A stretch of DNA of 64,000 nucleotides from Myxococcales bacterium (GTDB taxonomy: Bacteria > Myxococcota > B64-G9): assembly GCA_012798435.1 (NCBI GenBank), contig JAAZNF010000028.1:97256-161255 (forward strand). The letters are read 5' to 3'. The first letter of the stretch is position 1. Every line of letters starts with the position of its first letter. Below are positions 15,905-23,500 of this stretch, one piece after another. The position numbers and the translations under genes are program-made. Below the pieces are notes generated by a model. It saw only the letters and a program-made list of their open reading frames with translations, made no database searches and had not been told where the DNA came from.

Positions 15905-16426
15905 TCATGCCTTTCGCGGCACCCAGGCGAGGTCGAGGATGGTGAAGGTGGGATGCGCGGTCTCGAACACCGGCTCGATGGGCATGCCGATCTCGGGTTT
16001 CGCGCCCCGGAGTTGGCTCATGATGATGGTGGACACGCCCTCGATCTCGACCGAGATGAGCTCACACGGGATGGGCACCCGGTTGAAGGCGCCGGGGTGG
16101 GCCACGGTGATGTGGGTGTGGATCCTGGCGGTCTTTCGCGCCCGCTCGGTCACGTCGATCCACTCGGTGCGCTCCAGGCAGTCCGGGCAGTACACCCGCG
16201 GCGGCAGGAAGACGTGCCCTTCCTTGCCGGCGGGCTTGCACTTCTTGTTGACGCAGCGGGTGGCGAGCAGCTTTCCCTCGGTGAGCCCGCGGAAGAAGGG
16301 GCTCTCCCCGCCGTAGGTGTGGATGTGGATGGGGGCGCGGGGCTTCTCGATGACGATGGGATCCAGCTTGCGCAGCACCGTGGCGGTGGGGTTCAGGTTG
16401 GAAAAGTCGTAATCGTGCTTGGCCAT
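15905..16426 (-). CDS. DUF35 zinc-ribbon/OB-fold acyl-CoA-associated protein
   Basis: The start at 16426 follows AAGGAGA; the long upstream frame only overlaps the thiolase gene. The 173-residue product has a helical N-terminus, then a zinc ribbon built from CVNKKC and CPDC, and a C-terminal OB-type barrel (IHTHITVAHPG to ISVEIEG). DUF35 proteins bind and channel acyl-CoA for thiolase-fold partners, as in archaeal acetoacetyl-CoA thiolase/HMG-CoA synthase and in steroid side-chain aldolases. The partner here is the thiolase-like gene 11 bases upstream. The two should form one complex. Confidence 0.88.
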   Translation of the reverse strand: MAKHDYDFSNLNPTATVLRKLDPIVIEKPRAPIHIHTYGGESPFFRGLTEGKLLATRCVNKKCKPAGKEGHVFLPPRVYCPDCLERTEWIDVTERARKTARIHTHITVAHPGAFNRVPIPCELISVEIEGVSTIIMSQLRGAKPEIGMPIEPVFETAHPTFTILDLAWVPRKA

Positions 16427-16437
16427 GGCGTGTCTCC

Positions 16438-17901
16438 TTATTTCGTGGGAAGCGCGTCCGGGCGCATCAGGATGCTGCAGGTGACGTGCGAGCCAACCCC
16501 CGCGTGACTGATGGCCAGGCCCCGCTTGGCGTCGGGCACCTGCAGGTTCTCGATGTCCTTGGGCATGGTCTTGCCGAAGCGCTCCCACATCTCCTTGCGG
16601 GCGTGGAAGTACTTCCAGCGGTTCTGCAGCTGCCAGAACAGCTCGCACACCTGCATGATGCCCGTGGCGCCCACGGCATGCATGCAGCCGATGAGTCCGC
16701 CCGAGAGGTTGGAGGGCAGGCGTCCGGGTTTTCCGGCCAGCTTCTTCGAAAAGCTGCCATCGTCGGGAACGGTGAGGTAGGCGTCGCCGCTCTCGATGTA
16801 TTCGGGCCCCCGACCGTACGGCCGCAGGCCGATGTCCTCGTAGGTCTGGATGTCGCTGATGGTGAAGGCGTCGTGCAACTCGACGAGATCGAGATCCTCG
16901 CACGGGTCGTGGATGCCACACATGTTGTAGGCGTAGTAGGCCGCCATGCGCGCCGCCAGGAATCCCGTGAAGCCGGGGTAGCGCTCGTTGACCTCCGGGC
17001 CCTTGAGCTTTTCGTAGTACTTGCGGATCTCGGGGTCGGCTTCCTCGTGCGGCAGCAGCGGGATGTCCATGTTGCGCCGGTCGGCGGTGCGCAGGGTGTG
17101 GCTGCCGGCGGTGACGAACAGGCGCATCGGCTTGTCGCTCAACTTATAGGCGACCTCCTCCGAACAAACCAGCACCGCAGACACTCCCACGCTCATCAGG
17201 CAGGCGTCGTAGAAACGCAAGGGATCGGCCACCACGGGGGATTTCTCCACGTCTTCCACCGTGATCTTGCCGTGGGTCTGGGCGAAGGGGTTGGAATAGG
17301 CGTGCCGGCGGTTCTTCACCGCGATCTTGGACATGGTGCGCCGGAAGGCCGGCGAGCCCTTGCCGAACACCTTCCAGTAGCGCTGGGCCATGAGCGCGTA
17401 GTAGCCGGTGTAGATGTGGCCCAGCTCGGTCTCGTAGTCCTTGTCGGCCGCGGTGGCGATGTAGTGGTTGCCCGTCCAGGTGTCCACCTCGTCCATACGC
17501 TCCCAGCCCATGGCCAGCGCGCAGTCGGAGTAACCAGAGGCGATCAGATTGCTGGCGATCCACAGGGTCGAGCCGCCGGTGGCACCGCCGGTCTTGATGC
17601 CCACGTTCCCCATGGGATCCAGCCCGAGCCGGTCGTGGATCAAAGCCTCGCCGAGCAGCTGATCGCCGAAGTGATCGGCAAAGTGCCCATAGCAGGCGGT
17701 GTGGATGTACTCCTTGAGCTCCTGGATGCCGTCCACCTTGAGGTTGTTCTCGAGGGCCAGCATGCGGAAGGCCTCGACCGCCAACTCCTCAGTCTTCTTC
17801 TCGGGATAGAACTTCTTGAAGTCGCTCTGGCCGGCGGCGACCAGGTAGACCGGACGCATCTGTTTGGGAATGGCCAGATTCCCGGGGCCGAACTTGATCA
17901 T
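16438..17901 (-). CDS. Thiolase-fold protein lacking the nucleophilic Cys (aldolase-like candidate)
   Basis: The ATG at 17901 follows CGGAGGAG; the product has 487 residues. It has the thiolase-superfamily layout of SCP2-type proteins: HDAFT with His343 and GCMHAVGATG with His408. Where thiolases carry the nucleophile in AC-x-SGG, this protein reads TGGATGG, putting Gly106 at the Cys position. Loss of that Cys is known in Ltp2-type aldolases, which cleave C-C bonds with a DUF35 partner. A DUF35 protein is encoded 11 bases downstream. I infer a DUF35-dependent retro-aldolase or another non-thiolytic reaction on an acyl-CoA. The substrate is unknown and no beta-oxidation genes are adjacent. Confidence 0.85.
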   Translation of the reverse strand: MIKFGPGNLAIPKQMRPVYLVAAGQSDFKKFYPEKKTEELAVEAFRMLALENNLKVDGIQELKEYIHTACYGHFADHFGDQLLGEALIHDRLGLDPMGNVGIKTGGATGGSTLWIASNLIASGYSDCALAMGWERMDEVDTWTGNHYIATAADKDYETELGHIYTGYYALMAQRYWKVFGKGSPAFRRTMSKIAVKNRRHAYSNPFAQTHGKITVEDVEKSPVVADPLRFYDACLMSVGVSAVLVCSEEVAYKLSDKPMRLFVTAGSHTLRTADRRNMDIPLLPHEEADPEIRKYYEKLKGPEVNERYPGFTGFLAARMAAYYAYNMCGIHDPCEDLDLVELHDAFTISDIQTYEDIGLRPYGRGPEYIESGDAYLTVPDDGSFSKKLAGKPGRLPSNLSGGLIGCMHAVGATGIMQVCELFWQLQNRWKYFHARKEMWERFGKTMPKDIENLQVPDAKRGLAISHAGVGSHVTCSILMRPDALPTK

Positions 17902-17998
17902 GCTCTCTCCTCCGAAGGTAGGATGGGTTCTCTCTCGGGTTTTGACCAAACCACAACCCCGCGGTCCGATCAACTGTTTTTCGGCCGGCGCTCTTACC

Positions 17999-18028
17999 TT
18001 GACACCGGCCCAGTATTTCTGGTAATTG
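17999..18028 (+). promoter_or_regulatory. Possible sigma70-type promoter of the Rrf2-hcp unit
   Basis: A consensus TTGACA (17999-18004) is followed after 18 bases by TAATTG (18023-18028), a weak -10. A short inverted repeat GGTA-N6-TACC (18021-18034) overlaps the -10 and could be an operator for the Rrf2 protein encoded 37 bases downstream. The -35 is convincing and the rest is speculative. Confidence 0.35.
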
Positions 18029-18064
18029 AGTACCTGTTTTCTTGTTTTCTCGGATGAGACGTCG

Positions 18065-18667
18065 ATGAACGGAATCCTGGCCTTCTCGGACGCTGCGTCT
18101 CTGGCGCTACACACGGCAGGATTGCTGGCGGCAGAGCCGAAGCGGCTACGCTCGGTCCCAGAGATGGCCGAGATGCTGGGTGCTTCTCAGGCCCACCTGG
18201 CCAAGGTGCTCCAGAGCCTGGCGCGGGCGGGATTGGTGCGCTCGGTGCGTGGCCCGGGCGGAGGTTTCCAGTTGGCCCGCTCTCCCCGCGAGATGACCCT
18301 CCTCGAAGTGTACGAGGCCGTGTCTGGAACGCTGCGGCCCTCGACCTGCCTGCTGCGCCGGCCCGTGTGCACCGCGGGAGGCTGCGTGCTCGGAGATCTG
18401 CTGCGCCGGGTGCAGACCGATGTGCGCGAGTACCTGTCCGGAACGAAGGTCGCCGCGCTCGCCGCGCTGCGCTTCGAGGGCGATCCACCCACGCCAGACG
18501 ATGGAGCCCCCGTACAAGACCCAGGCCATCTGCGCGGAGAACGCGCCAAAGGAGGTAATCTATGTTCTGCTGGCAGTGCGAACAAACGGCGAGAGGGCAA
18601 GGTTGTCAGGGACAACACGGCGTGTGCGGCAAGGACGCCCGAACCGCCGCGCTCCAGGATTTGTTGA
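18065..18667 (+). CDS. Rrf2-family Fe-S transcriptional regulator (NsrR-like)
   Basis: The ATG at 18065 gives an N-terminus aligned with the family. A winged helix spans residues ~10-75 ([19 protein letters not shown], then GPGGGF, the wing). Cys95, Cys102 and Cys107 form a CX6CX4C set near the spot where NsrR and IscR bind their cluster (usually CX5CX5C). Rrf2 proteins are about 150 residues. This frame runs to 200 because it continues 106 bases into hcp, and that tail has no family character. The overlap could be real or come from a sequence error near 18500. NsrR-type regulators sense NO and control hcp, which fits the neighbour exactly, so it probably represses hcp and itself. Confidence 0.85.
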   Translation: MNGILAFSDAASLALHTAGLLAAEPKRLRSVPEMAEMLGASQAHLAKVLQSLARAGLVRSVRGPGGGFQLARSPREMTLLEVYEAVSGTLRPSTCLLRRPVCTAGGCVLGDLLRRVQTDVREYLSGTKVAALAALRFEGDPPTPDDGAPVQDPGHLRGERAKGGNLCSAGSANKRREGKVVRDNTACAARTPEPPRSRIC

Positions 18668-20217
18668 TCGAGCTCACCAAGGGCGTGGCCATGTACGCCC
18701 ACCAGGCTCGGGCTGCAGCGGGGCCGGCAGCCCGAGAGCGGGAGATCGACGTGGGGGTGATCGAGGCGCTGTTCTCGACGGTGACCAATGTGAACTTCGA
18801 CCCACAGCGGGTTTCGGCATTCATCGACCAGATGACCTCTCTTCGTGAGCGGGCCCGGGAGCTTTATCTCGAAGCGTACCGTAAGGCGGGCCAGACGCCG
18901 GAGGATCTCGACGGTGCCGTGACGCTCAAGGTTGTGCCTGATCTCGATGGCCGCGTGAGGCAAGGCGAGGCGGTGGGAATCTCGGCGCGTCTCTCGGCCG
19001 CGGGATGCGACATCGTCGGCCTGCAAGAGCTCGTGTTGTACGGGCTCAAGGGAATGGCCGCTTACGCCGACCATGCACAGATCCTCGGCCAGGAGGATGT
19101 GGCGCTCTACGCCTTTTTCCACGAGGCGCTGGCTCGACTCACACGCCCGGCGAGCATCTCCGAACTGCTCAGTCTCGCCCTGAAGGTCGGCGAGTGGAAC
19201 CTCAAGGCCATGGAACTGCTGGACGCCGCCAACACTGGCGCGTTCGGCCATCCCACACCGACGGCGGTGCGAGTCACACCCCGGCGCGGCAAGGCCATCC
19301 TGGTATCGGGTCATGATCTGCTCGACCTGGCCGCCTTGCTCGAACAGACCACCGGGAAGGGCATCCAGGTCTACACGCATGGCGAGATGCTTCCGGCCCA
19401 CGGCTATCCCGGTCTGCGGAAACACCCACATCTGGCCGGCAACTACGGAGGCGCCTGGCAGGAGCAGCGCAAGGAGTTCAACCAGTTCCCCGGGGCCATC
19501 CTGATGACCACCAACTGCATCCAGCGTCCTCTGGATTCCTACCGGGCTCGCATCTTCACCACCGGTCTGGTGGCCTGGCCTGGCGTGACTCATGTGACGC
19601 GTAAGGACTTCTCCCCGGTGATTCGGGCCGCGCAGGCGGCAGAAGGGTTCACGACCGATGGTCCGGAGCAGACTATCACCGTCGGCTTCGGCCACCAGGC
19701 GGTCCTGGGGGTGGCCGACAAGGTGATCGAGGCGGTGAAGAAGGGCAAGATCCGCCACTTCTTCCTGGTCGGTGGTTGCGATGGCGCCGAAACAGGCCGC
19801 GACTACTACACTCGCTTCGCCGAGGCAGTACCGAAAGACTGCGTGGTCCTCACCTTGGCGTGCGGCAAGTACCGCTTCAACAAGCTTTCGTTCGGCGAGA
19901 TCGCGGGCATCCCCCGCCTGCTCGACGTCGGCCAGTGCAATGACGCCTACTCGGCCATCCGCATCGCCGGGGCCTTGGCACAGGCGTTCGGCACCGACGT
20001 GAACGGCCTGCCGCTATCCCTGGTGTTGTCCTGGTACGAGCAGAAAGCAGTGGCTATCCTGCTCACCCTGCTCCACCTCGGTATCCGCAACATCCGGCTG
20101 GGTCCCAAGCTCCCGGCGTTTGTGAGTCCTGAGGCACTGAAGGTGCTCGTTGACAAGTTCCAGCTTGTGCTCATCTCCACGCCGGAGGAAGATCTGAAGG
20201 CCGCCCTCAACCGCTGA
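18562..20217 (+). CDS. hcp: Hybrid cluster protein (hydroxylamine/NO reductase)
   Basis: The 551-residue protein starts after AAAGGAGG. Cys3, Cys6, Cys15 and Cys22 form a CX2CX8CX6C cluster motif, near the class I (Desulfovibrio-type) spacing and unlike the longer E. coli-type spacing. Later motifs for the hybrid Fe-S-O cluster include the segments VGGCDGAE and [12 protein letters not shown], each with a Cys, and GQCNDAYSA. Hcp reduces hydroxylamine in vitro and is now seen mainly as an NO reductase in nitrosative stress under anoxia; it works in the cytoplasm. No Hcr reductase gene is adjacent. The Fe-S regulator immediately upstream supports NO-responsive control. Confidence 0.97.
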   Translation: MFCWQCEQTARGQGCQGQHGVCGKDARTAALQDLLIELTKGVAMYAHQARAAAGPAAREREIDVGVIEALFSTVTNVNFDPQRVSAFIDQMTSLRERARELYLEAYRKAGQTPEDLDGAVTLKVVPDLDGRVRQGEAVGISARLSAAGCDIVGLQELVLYGLKGMAAYADHAQILGQEDVALYAFFHEALARLTRPASISELLSLALKVGEWNLKAMELLDAANTGAFGHPTPTAVRVTPRRGKAILVSGHDLLDLAALLEQTTGKGIQVYTHGEMLPAHGYPGLRKHPHLAGNYGGAWQEQRKEFNQFPGAILMTTNCIQRPLDSYRARIFTTGLVAWPGVTHVTRKDFSPVIRAAQAAEGFTTDGPEQTITVGFGHQAVLGVADKVIEAVKKGKIRHFFLVGGCDGAETGRDYYTRFAEAVPKDCVVLTLACGKYRFNKLSFGEIAGIPRLLDVGQCNDAYSAIRIAGALAQAFGTDVNGLPLSLVLSWYEQKAVAILLTLLHLGIRNIRLGPKLPAFVSPEALKVLVDKFQLVLISTPEEDLKAALNR

Positions 20218-20224
20218 CGCCGCC

Positions 20225-20263
20225 GCACGAGCGCCGCCAGTGGATTCAACGAAACGCTCGTGC
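20225..20263 (+). terminator. Inverted repeat after hcp, possible terminator
   Basis: Perfect 9-bp arms (GCACGAGCG at 20225-20233, CGCTCGTGC at 20255-20263) start 7 bases after the hcp stop. There is no T run, so it may stabilise the 3' end rather than terminate. Confidence 0.4.
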
Positions 20264-20341
20264 CGCAAGGCAGCGTTTCCCCCAATTTCCACAGTCCCTG
20301 GGCCGCTTTTCCCGCCCGGCTCTTTTTGATAGAGTCACTTC

Positions 20342-20983
20342 GTGCTCGCCCTGGTCGGCACCATCCACCTGGACCCGGAGGGATATCCCCGCCTGATTCT
20401 GCTGTTCGAGCGGCTGCGCCCCCAGGTGATCTCGGTGGAGCTGAGCCAGTACGCGCTCAAGTTCCGGCGCCAGCACGGCCAGCGGCTGCGCGAGCGGCTC
20501 TCCGGTTTCCGCCGCCCCGACGGCACGCTCCCCGAGGGACTGGCCGCGGTGGAGGCCCAGCTCGAGATCCCCTTCGAGTACCGCGCCGCTCACGACTACG
20601 CCCGGCTCAACCGCGCCAAGCTGGTGTGCATTGGCGACAGCCGCCGCTCGCAGGCGCTGCTCTCTCTTCTGGAGCGCGAACTGATGGCCACCGACAACCT
20701 GGTCACGCTCGCCCTGCGCCGCGACATCCCACTCGCCGAGCTGGTGGCGTGCGAGTGGGTGCGCGCGAAGCGTGAGTTCGAGAAGAGCCCGCTGGCCGGG
20801 ACCGATCTGGCCCGCCGCCTCGCCTCCGCCGACCGCAAGATGGCCCGCCGCATCCGTGTCCTGGCCACACCCGGCGCCAACCTGGTCCACGTGGGCGGCT
20901 GGGAGCACCTGGCGGGCCTCACCTCACTGCTTTCCGACCTCGCGCCGCAAGTGACCCTTCTCGCTCCGGAGACGCTCTCCTAG
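20342..20983 (+). CDS. TraB/PrgY-like protein
   Basis: The 213-residue product begins at a GTG with VGTIH near its N-terminus, the GTxH motif of the TraB/PrgY/GumN superfamily. A region LRPQVISVELSQYALKF follows, where the family has its conserved Glu. Near the C-terminus VHVGGWEHLAG resembles the family's second His motif. The protein has no signal peptide or membrane helix and is shorter than most TraB proteins. PrgY-type members bind or degrade peptides; eukaryotic and archaeal members are poorly understood. The ribosome site is weak. No functional link with hcp upstream is apparent. Confidence 0.7.
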   Translation: MLALVGTIHLDPEGYPRLILLFERLRPQVISVELSQYALKFRRQHGQRLRERLSGFRRPDGTLPEGLAAVEAQLEIPFEYRAAHDYARLNRAKLVCIGDSRRSQALLSLLERELMATDNLVTLALRRDIPLAELVACEWVRAKREFEKSPLAGTDLARRLASADRKMARRIRVLATPGANLVHVGGWEHLAGLTSLLSDLAPQVTLLAPETLS

Positions 20984-20989
20984 CAATGG

Positions 20990-21062
20990 GGCACGGCCTC
21001 CTCACACCCCAGGAGAGCCCCACCCCAAAAACCTTCTGACAGGATAAAGGCCCAGAAGGATT
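20990..21062 (+). repeat. Degenerate copy of a 3'-flank repeat
   Basis: Downstream of the TraB-like stop, AAAAACCTTCTGACAGG with AAAGGCCCAGA matches the segment AAAAACCTGCTGACAAGG-AAAAGCTCAGA after the outer-membrane-barrel gene (49927-49957). Both lie a few dozen bases after a stop codon and in the same orientation. No gene is seen in the rest of 20984-21434. Confidence 0.45.
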
Positions 21063-21140
21063 TCCAATACTCAGAAGCCACGAAACAACCCAAGTGTATT
21101 GTCGTTGCATTCGATGAAGAGAATGCAAGCATGTTCTTCT

Positions 21141-21280
21141 TGGAAAAGGAGAAGCATGCCTGCATGCTGCTCACAATAGCGATTTCAGCCGAAACCCGAC
21201 CGCCGTCAAGGGCGAGCGCAGCGAGTCGCGAAGCGATTGAAAACCCTTGACGGCAAAGGTCGGGCGGAGGCTACGCCTGT
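21141..21280. repeat. Structured dispersed repeat, copy 1
   Basis: This stretch aligns without gaps to 29361-29500, with 39 of 40 identical bases in the block CGCCGTCAAGGGCGAGCGCA and what follows. It folds as a long hairpin: CCCGACC (21195-21201) with GGTCGGG (21258-21264), and GCCGTCAAGGG (21202-21212) with CCCTTGACGGC (21244-21254). A small hairpin AGCAT/ATGCT lies upstream. It sits between two convergent genes. Confidence 0.8.
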
Positions 21281-21384
21281 AAATGTGACCAATGGACAGC
21301 TACTGTGGAGAAGGGACGCGGAGGGTGGTGAGGTGTTGCAGAGGAGGAGGGAAATTCAGAGCAAGAGAAGGATTCTGGGGTGAG

Positions 21385-21421
21385 ATGGTTCTCGGGGGTT
21401 CACGGGGGCCAGGCCCCCGTG
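21385..21421 (-). repeat. GC hairpin 3'-flank element, copy A
   Basis: Perfect arms CACGGGGGCC and GGCCCCCGTG (21401-21421) start 13 bases after the DUF3857 gene stop and are followed on the minus strand by AACCCCCGAGAACC. The same hairpin-plus-tail follows the barrel gene at 49897-49929. There is no T run. Confidence 0.6.
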
Positions 21422-21434
21422 CCGGGATGCCTCA

Positions 21435-23477
21435 TCACTTGGGGATGTCGAGGGTGAGGATGACGTCCCTCTGGCTGAGGTAACGGACGTTCATGTCCTT
21501 GAGCTTCGGATAGCCCGCCTGATCCACACTGATCTGGTTGACCGAGTACTTGCGCACCGCCTGAAGCGCGGCGCCCCCCTGGCTGGCGTAGCTGGTCTGG
21601 AGACCCAGCGAGCCGCCTTCCAGCGACTCGGTCCTAAACCCCTTGGGCAGGGACTGGAGCAGGATGTTCTGCGGGAAGGTCACGGTCACGCTCATGTCAT
21701 CGAGCCACTTGAAAGGATAGCGCAGCATGTGCTCGCGCTTTTCGGCGGTTGGCATGGGGCAGACATCGTAGGGGCGCCCGGTGCGGGTGTACATGGTGGG
21801 ACAGGCCACATGGTGCAAGAAGGGGCTGGCCTTCACGACCATCTTGTCTCGCATGAGCTGGGCGTGATTGGGCACATGGTAGCTGATGGTGATCTCGAGC
21901 GGCTTGTCCACGTCGTCCAGGTTGAGTACCGCAAAGTCGTCCATCTCCGCCTTGTCGGCGGTGGCGGTGGCGATGGAGCGCACGGCGCTCTCGCGATCCT
22001 TGGGATTGAGCGGGGTGAGCCAGGTGCGGTAGGCCAGCGCCATCTGGCCGGTGATCACCGAGCGCGCGTCCACCTTGGCCACGCCCTCCACGGAGATCGC
22101 GCCGGTCACGGTGATCTCGCGCTTGTTCTCGGCGGCGGCGGAGATGGGCAGGTCGCGGAACGACACCTGACCACCCTTGACGAACAGGGCCTTGCGGCCC
22201 TCGAAGGCCCAGGGGATCTTTCCGAAGCCCACCAGCCGGTTGGTGGTGTCGAGCAGCGTGCCGTCGGGCAGCGCCAGTAACGGGTGGGTGAACTGGTACA
22301 GGTCGGGCACGCCCTCCAGCGGCGCCACCTGGTCCGCCGGCGAGGTCAACACCACCGAGGCGTCCAGTCCCTGGGATTGCAGCATGAGGAACATCAGGTT
22401 GGCCGCCTGCTCCGGTGTGGCGGTCTTCTCATCCACGACCTGCTTGATCTTGACCGTGGAGATCTCGATCTCCCGCGGCACGTAGGTCAAACCCTCGTAG
22501 GCCTCGATGGAGAGGTTGTGTTTCACCCAGTGGTAGATGGCCCGGGCCTTCTCCTTCGGGTCGGTGACGCCGGCCACGGCCTTCTCCGCCAGTTCCTTGG
22601 CGATGGCGGGCGGTCGGCCGTAGTGGTTGAACCACCTGAAGTACGTCTCGCCCAGGGTGTTCCAATCCCAGCGTTTCTCGCCCTGCCACACGTACACCGC
22701 CGCGCCGAGGTCGGTGATCTCGGGCATGCCCTCCTCGGCGATCACCGCGGGCACGTCGCGAGCCTCCCACACGTCGAAGGTGGCCTGGCGGCTGACACCC
22801 ACGTAGCCCATCATGCCGGTGATCATGCCGGTGGTGTCGCTGTAGTCGGGTTTGAGGTTCCCCGGGTCGTAGATGACCGGCTGGATCTCGGCGCGCTGGA
22901 TGGGGCGGGCCATCATGAACTTGGAGTACATCACCGGCGCGTCCATCTTGGAGAACATCCACACCGGTGCGCCGCCCCGCTTGGTGTAGCGGTAGCTGAT
23001 GACGTCGCCCGCGTCCAGGCCGGGGAACACGATCACGGTGCGGTAGGCGTTGATGGGCGGGGTGACGTCCGGAATGATGTCCTTGGCCACTACGGTGGTC
23101 ATGAAGTCGCTCTTACCGAGCTCGACCTTGCGCCCGTCGGGCTTCTCGATGGTGGCGGCGAGGTCGAGCAGGTCCCCGACGTGCGAGATGAAGATGTTTC
23201 CGAAGTGGTAGCCCTCGGTGGCCGCCCGGTCGAGCAATTTGATCTTGGCGTACTCGGTGGTGGCGTAGGAGGGGTAGTAGCTGTTGCCGATGTCGTAGGG
23301 GTGAAAGTGCACGTAGCCCACGTCGTACAGGTACACGGCATGGACGTTCTGGTACTTGCCTTCGGGGGCGCGCGCGTTCTCCACCTCGGGCGGGATGATC
23401 ACCAGGTCGCTCGCGGCGCAGGCGGAAAACAGCAGCGCGGCGAGTGATACGACACCAGAGTTGCGTGACGGTGCCAT
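21435..23477 (-). CDS. DUF3857/transglutaminase-like lipoprotein without catalytic Cys
   Basis: The 680-residue product has a lipoprotein signal (lipobox FSAC). An N-terminal beta domain of DUF3857 type (YDVGYVHFHP, then VISYRYTKRGGAP) leads into a transglutaminase-like domain at ~310-430 (KARAIYHWVKHNL). The His (QFTHPLLAL) and Asp (LLDTTNR) positions are kept. The usual GDC is replaced by TATPEQAAN, so the catalytic Cys is absent and the domain is presumably a binding domain. A DUF3858-like beta region ends the protein. The gene starts 23 bases after a second DUF3857 lipoprotein with an intact triad. The two probably arose by duplication and may act as an active/inactive pair on the periplasmic side. 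Confidence 0.85.
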   Translation of the reverse strand: MAPSRNSGVVSLAALLFSACAASDLVIIPPEVENARAPEGKYQNVHAVYLYDVGYVHFHPYDIGNSYYPSYATTEYAKIKLLDRAATEGYHFGNIFISHVGDLLDLAATIEKPDGRKVELGKSDFMTTVVAKDIIPDVTPPINAYRTVIVFPGLDAGDVISYRYTKRGGAPVWMFSKMDAPVMYSKFMMARPIQRAEIQPVIYDPGNLKPDYSDTTGMITGMMGYVGVSRQATFDVWEARDVPAVIAEEGMPEITDLGAAVYVWQGEKRWDWNTLGETYFRWFNHYGRPPAIAKELAEKAVAGVTDPKEKARAIYHWVKHNLSIEAYEGLTYVPREIEISTVKIKQVVDEKTATPEQAANLMFLMLQSQGLDASVVLTSPADQVAPLEGVPDLYQFTHPLLALPDGTLLDTTNRLVGFGKIPWAFEGRKALFVKGGQVSFRDLPISAAAENKREITVTGAISVEGVAKVDARSVITGQMALAYRTWLTPLNPKDRESAVRSIATATADKAEMDDFAVLNLDDVDKPLEITISYHVPNHAQLMRDKMVVKASPFLHHVACPTMYTRTGRPYDVCPMPTAEKREHMLRYPFKWLDDMSVTVTFPQNILLQSLPKGFRTESLEGGSLGLQTSYASQGGAALQAVRKYSVNQISVDQAGYPKLKDMNVRYLSQRDVILTLDIPK

Positions 23478-23500
23478 GGGGTATCCTTTCTATGGAAACT

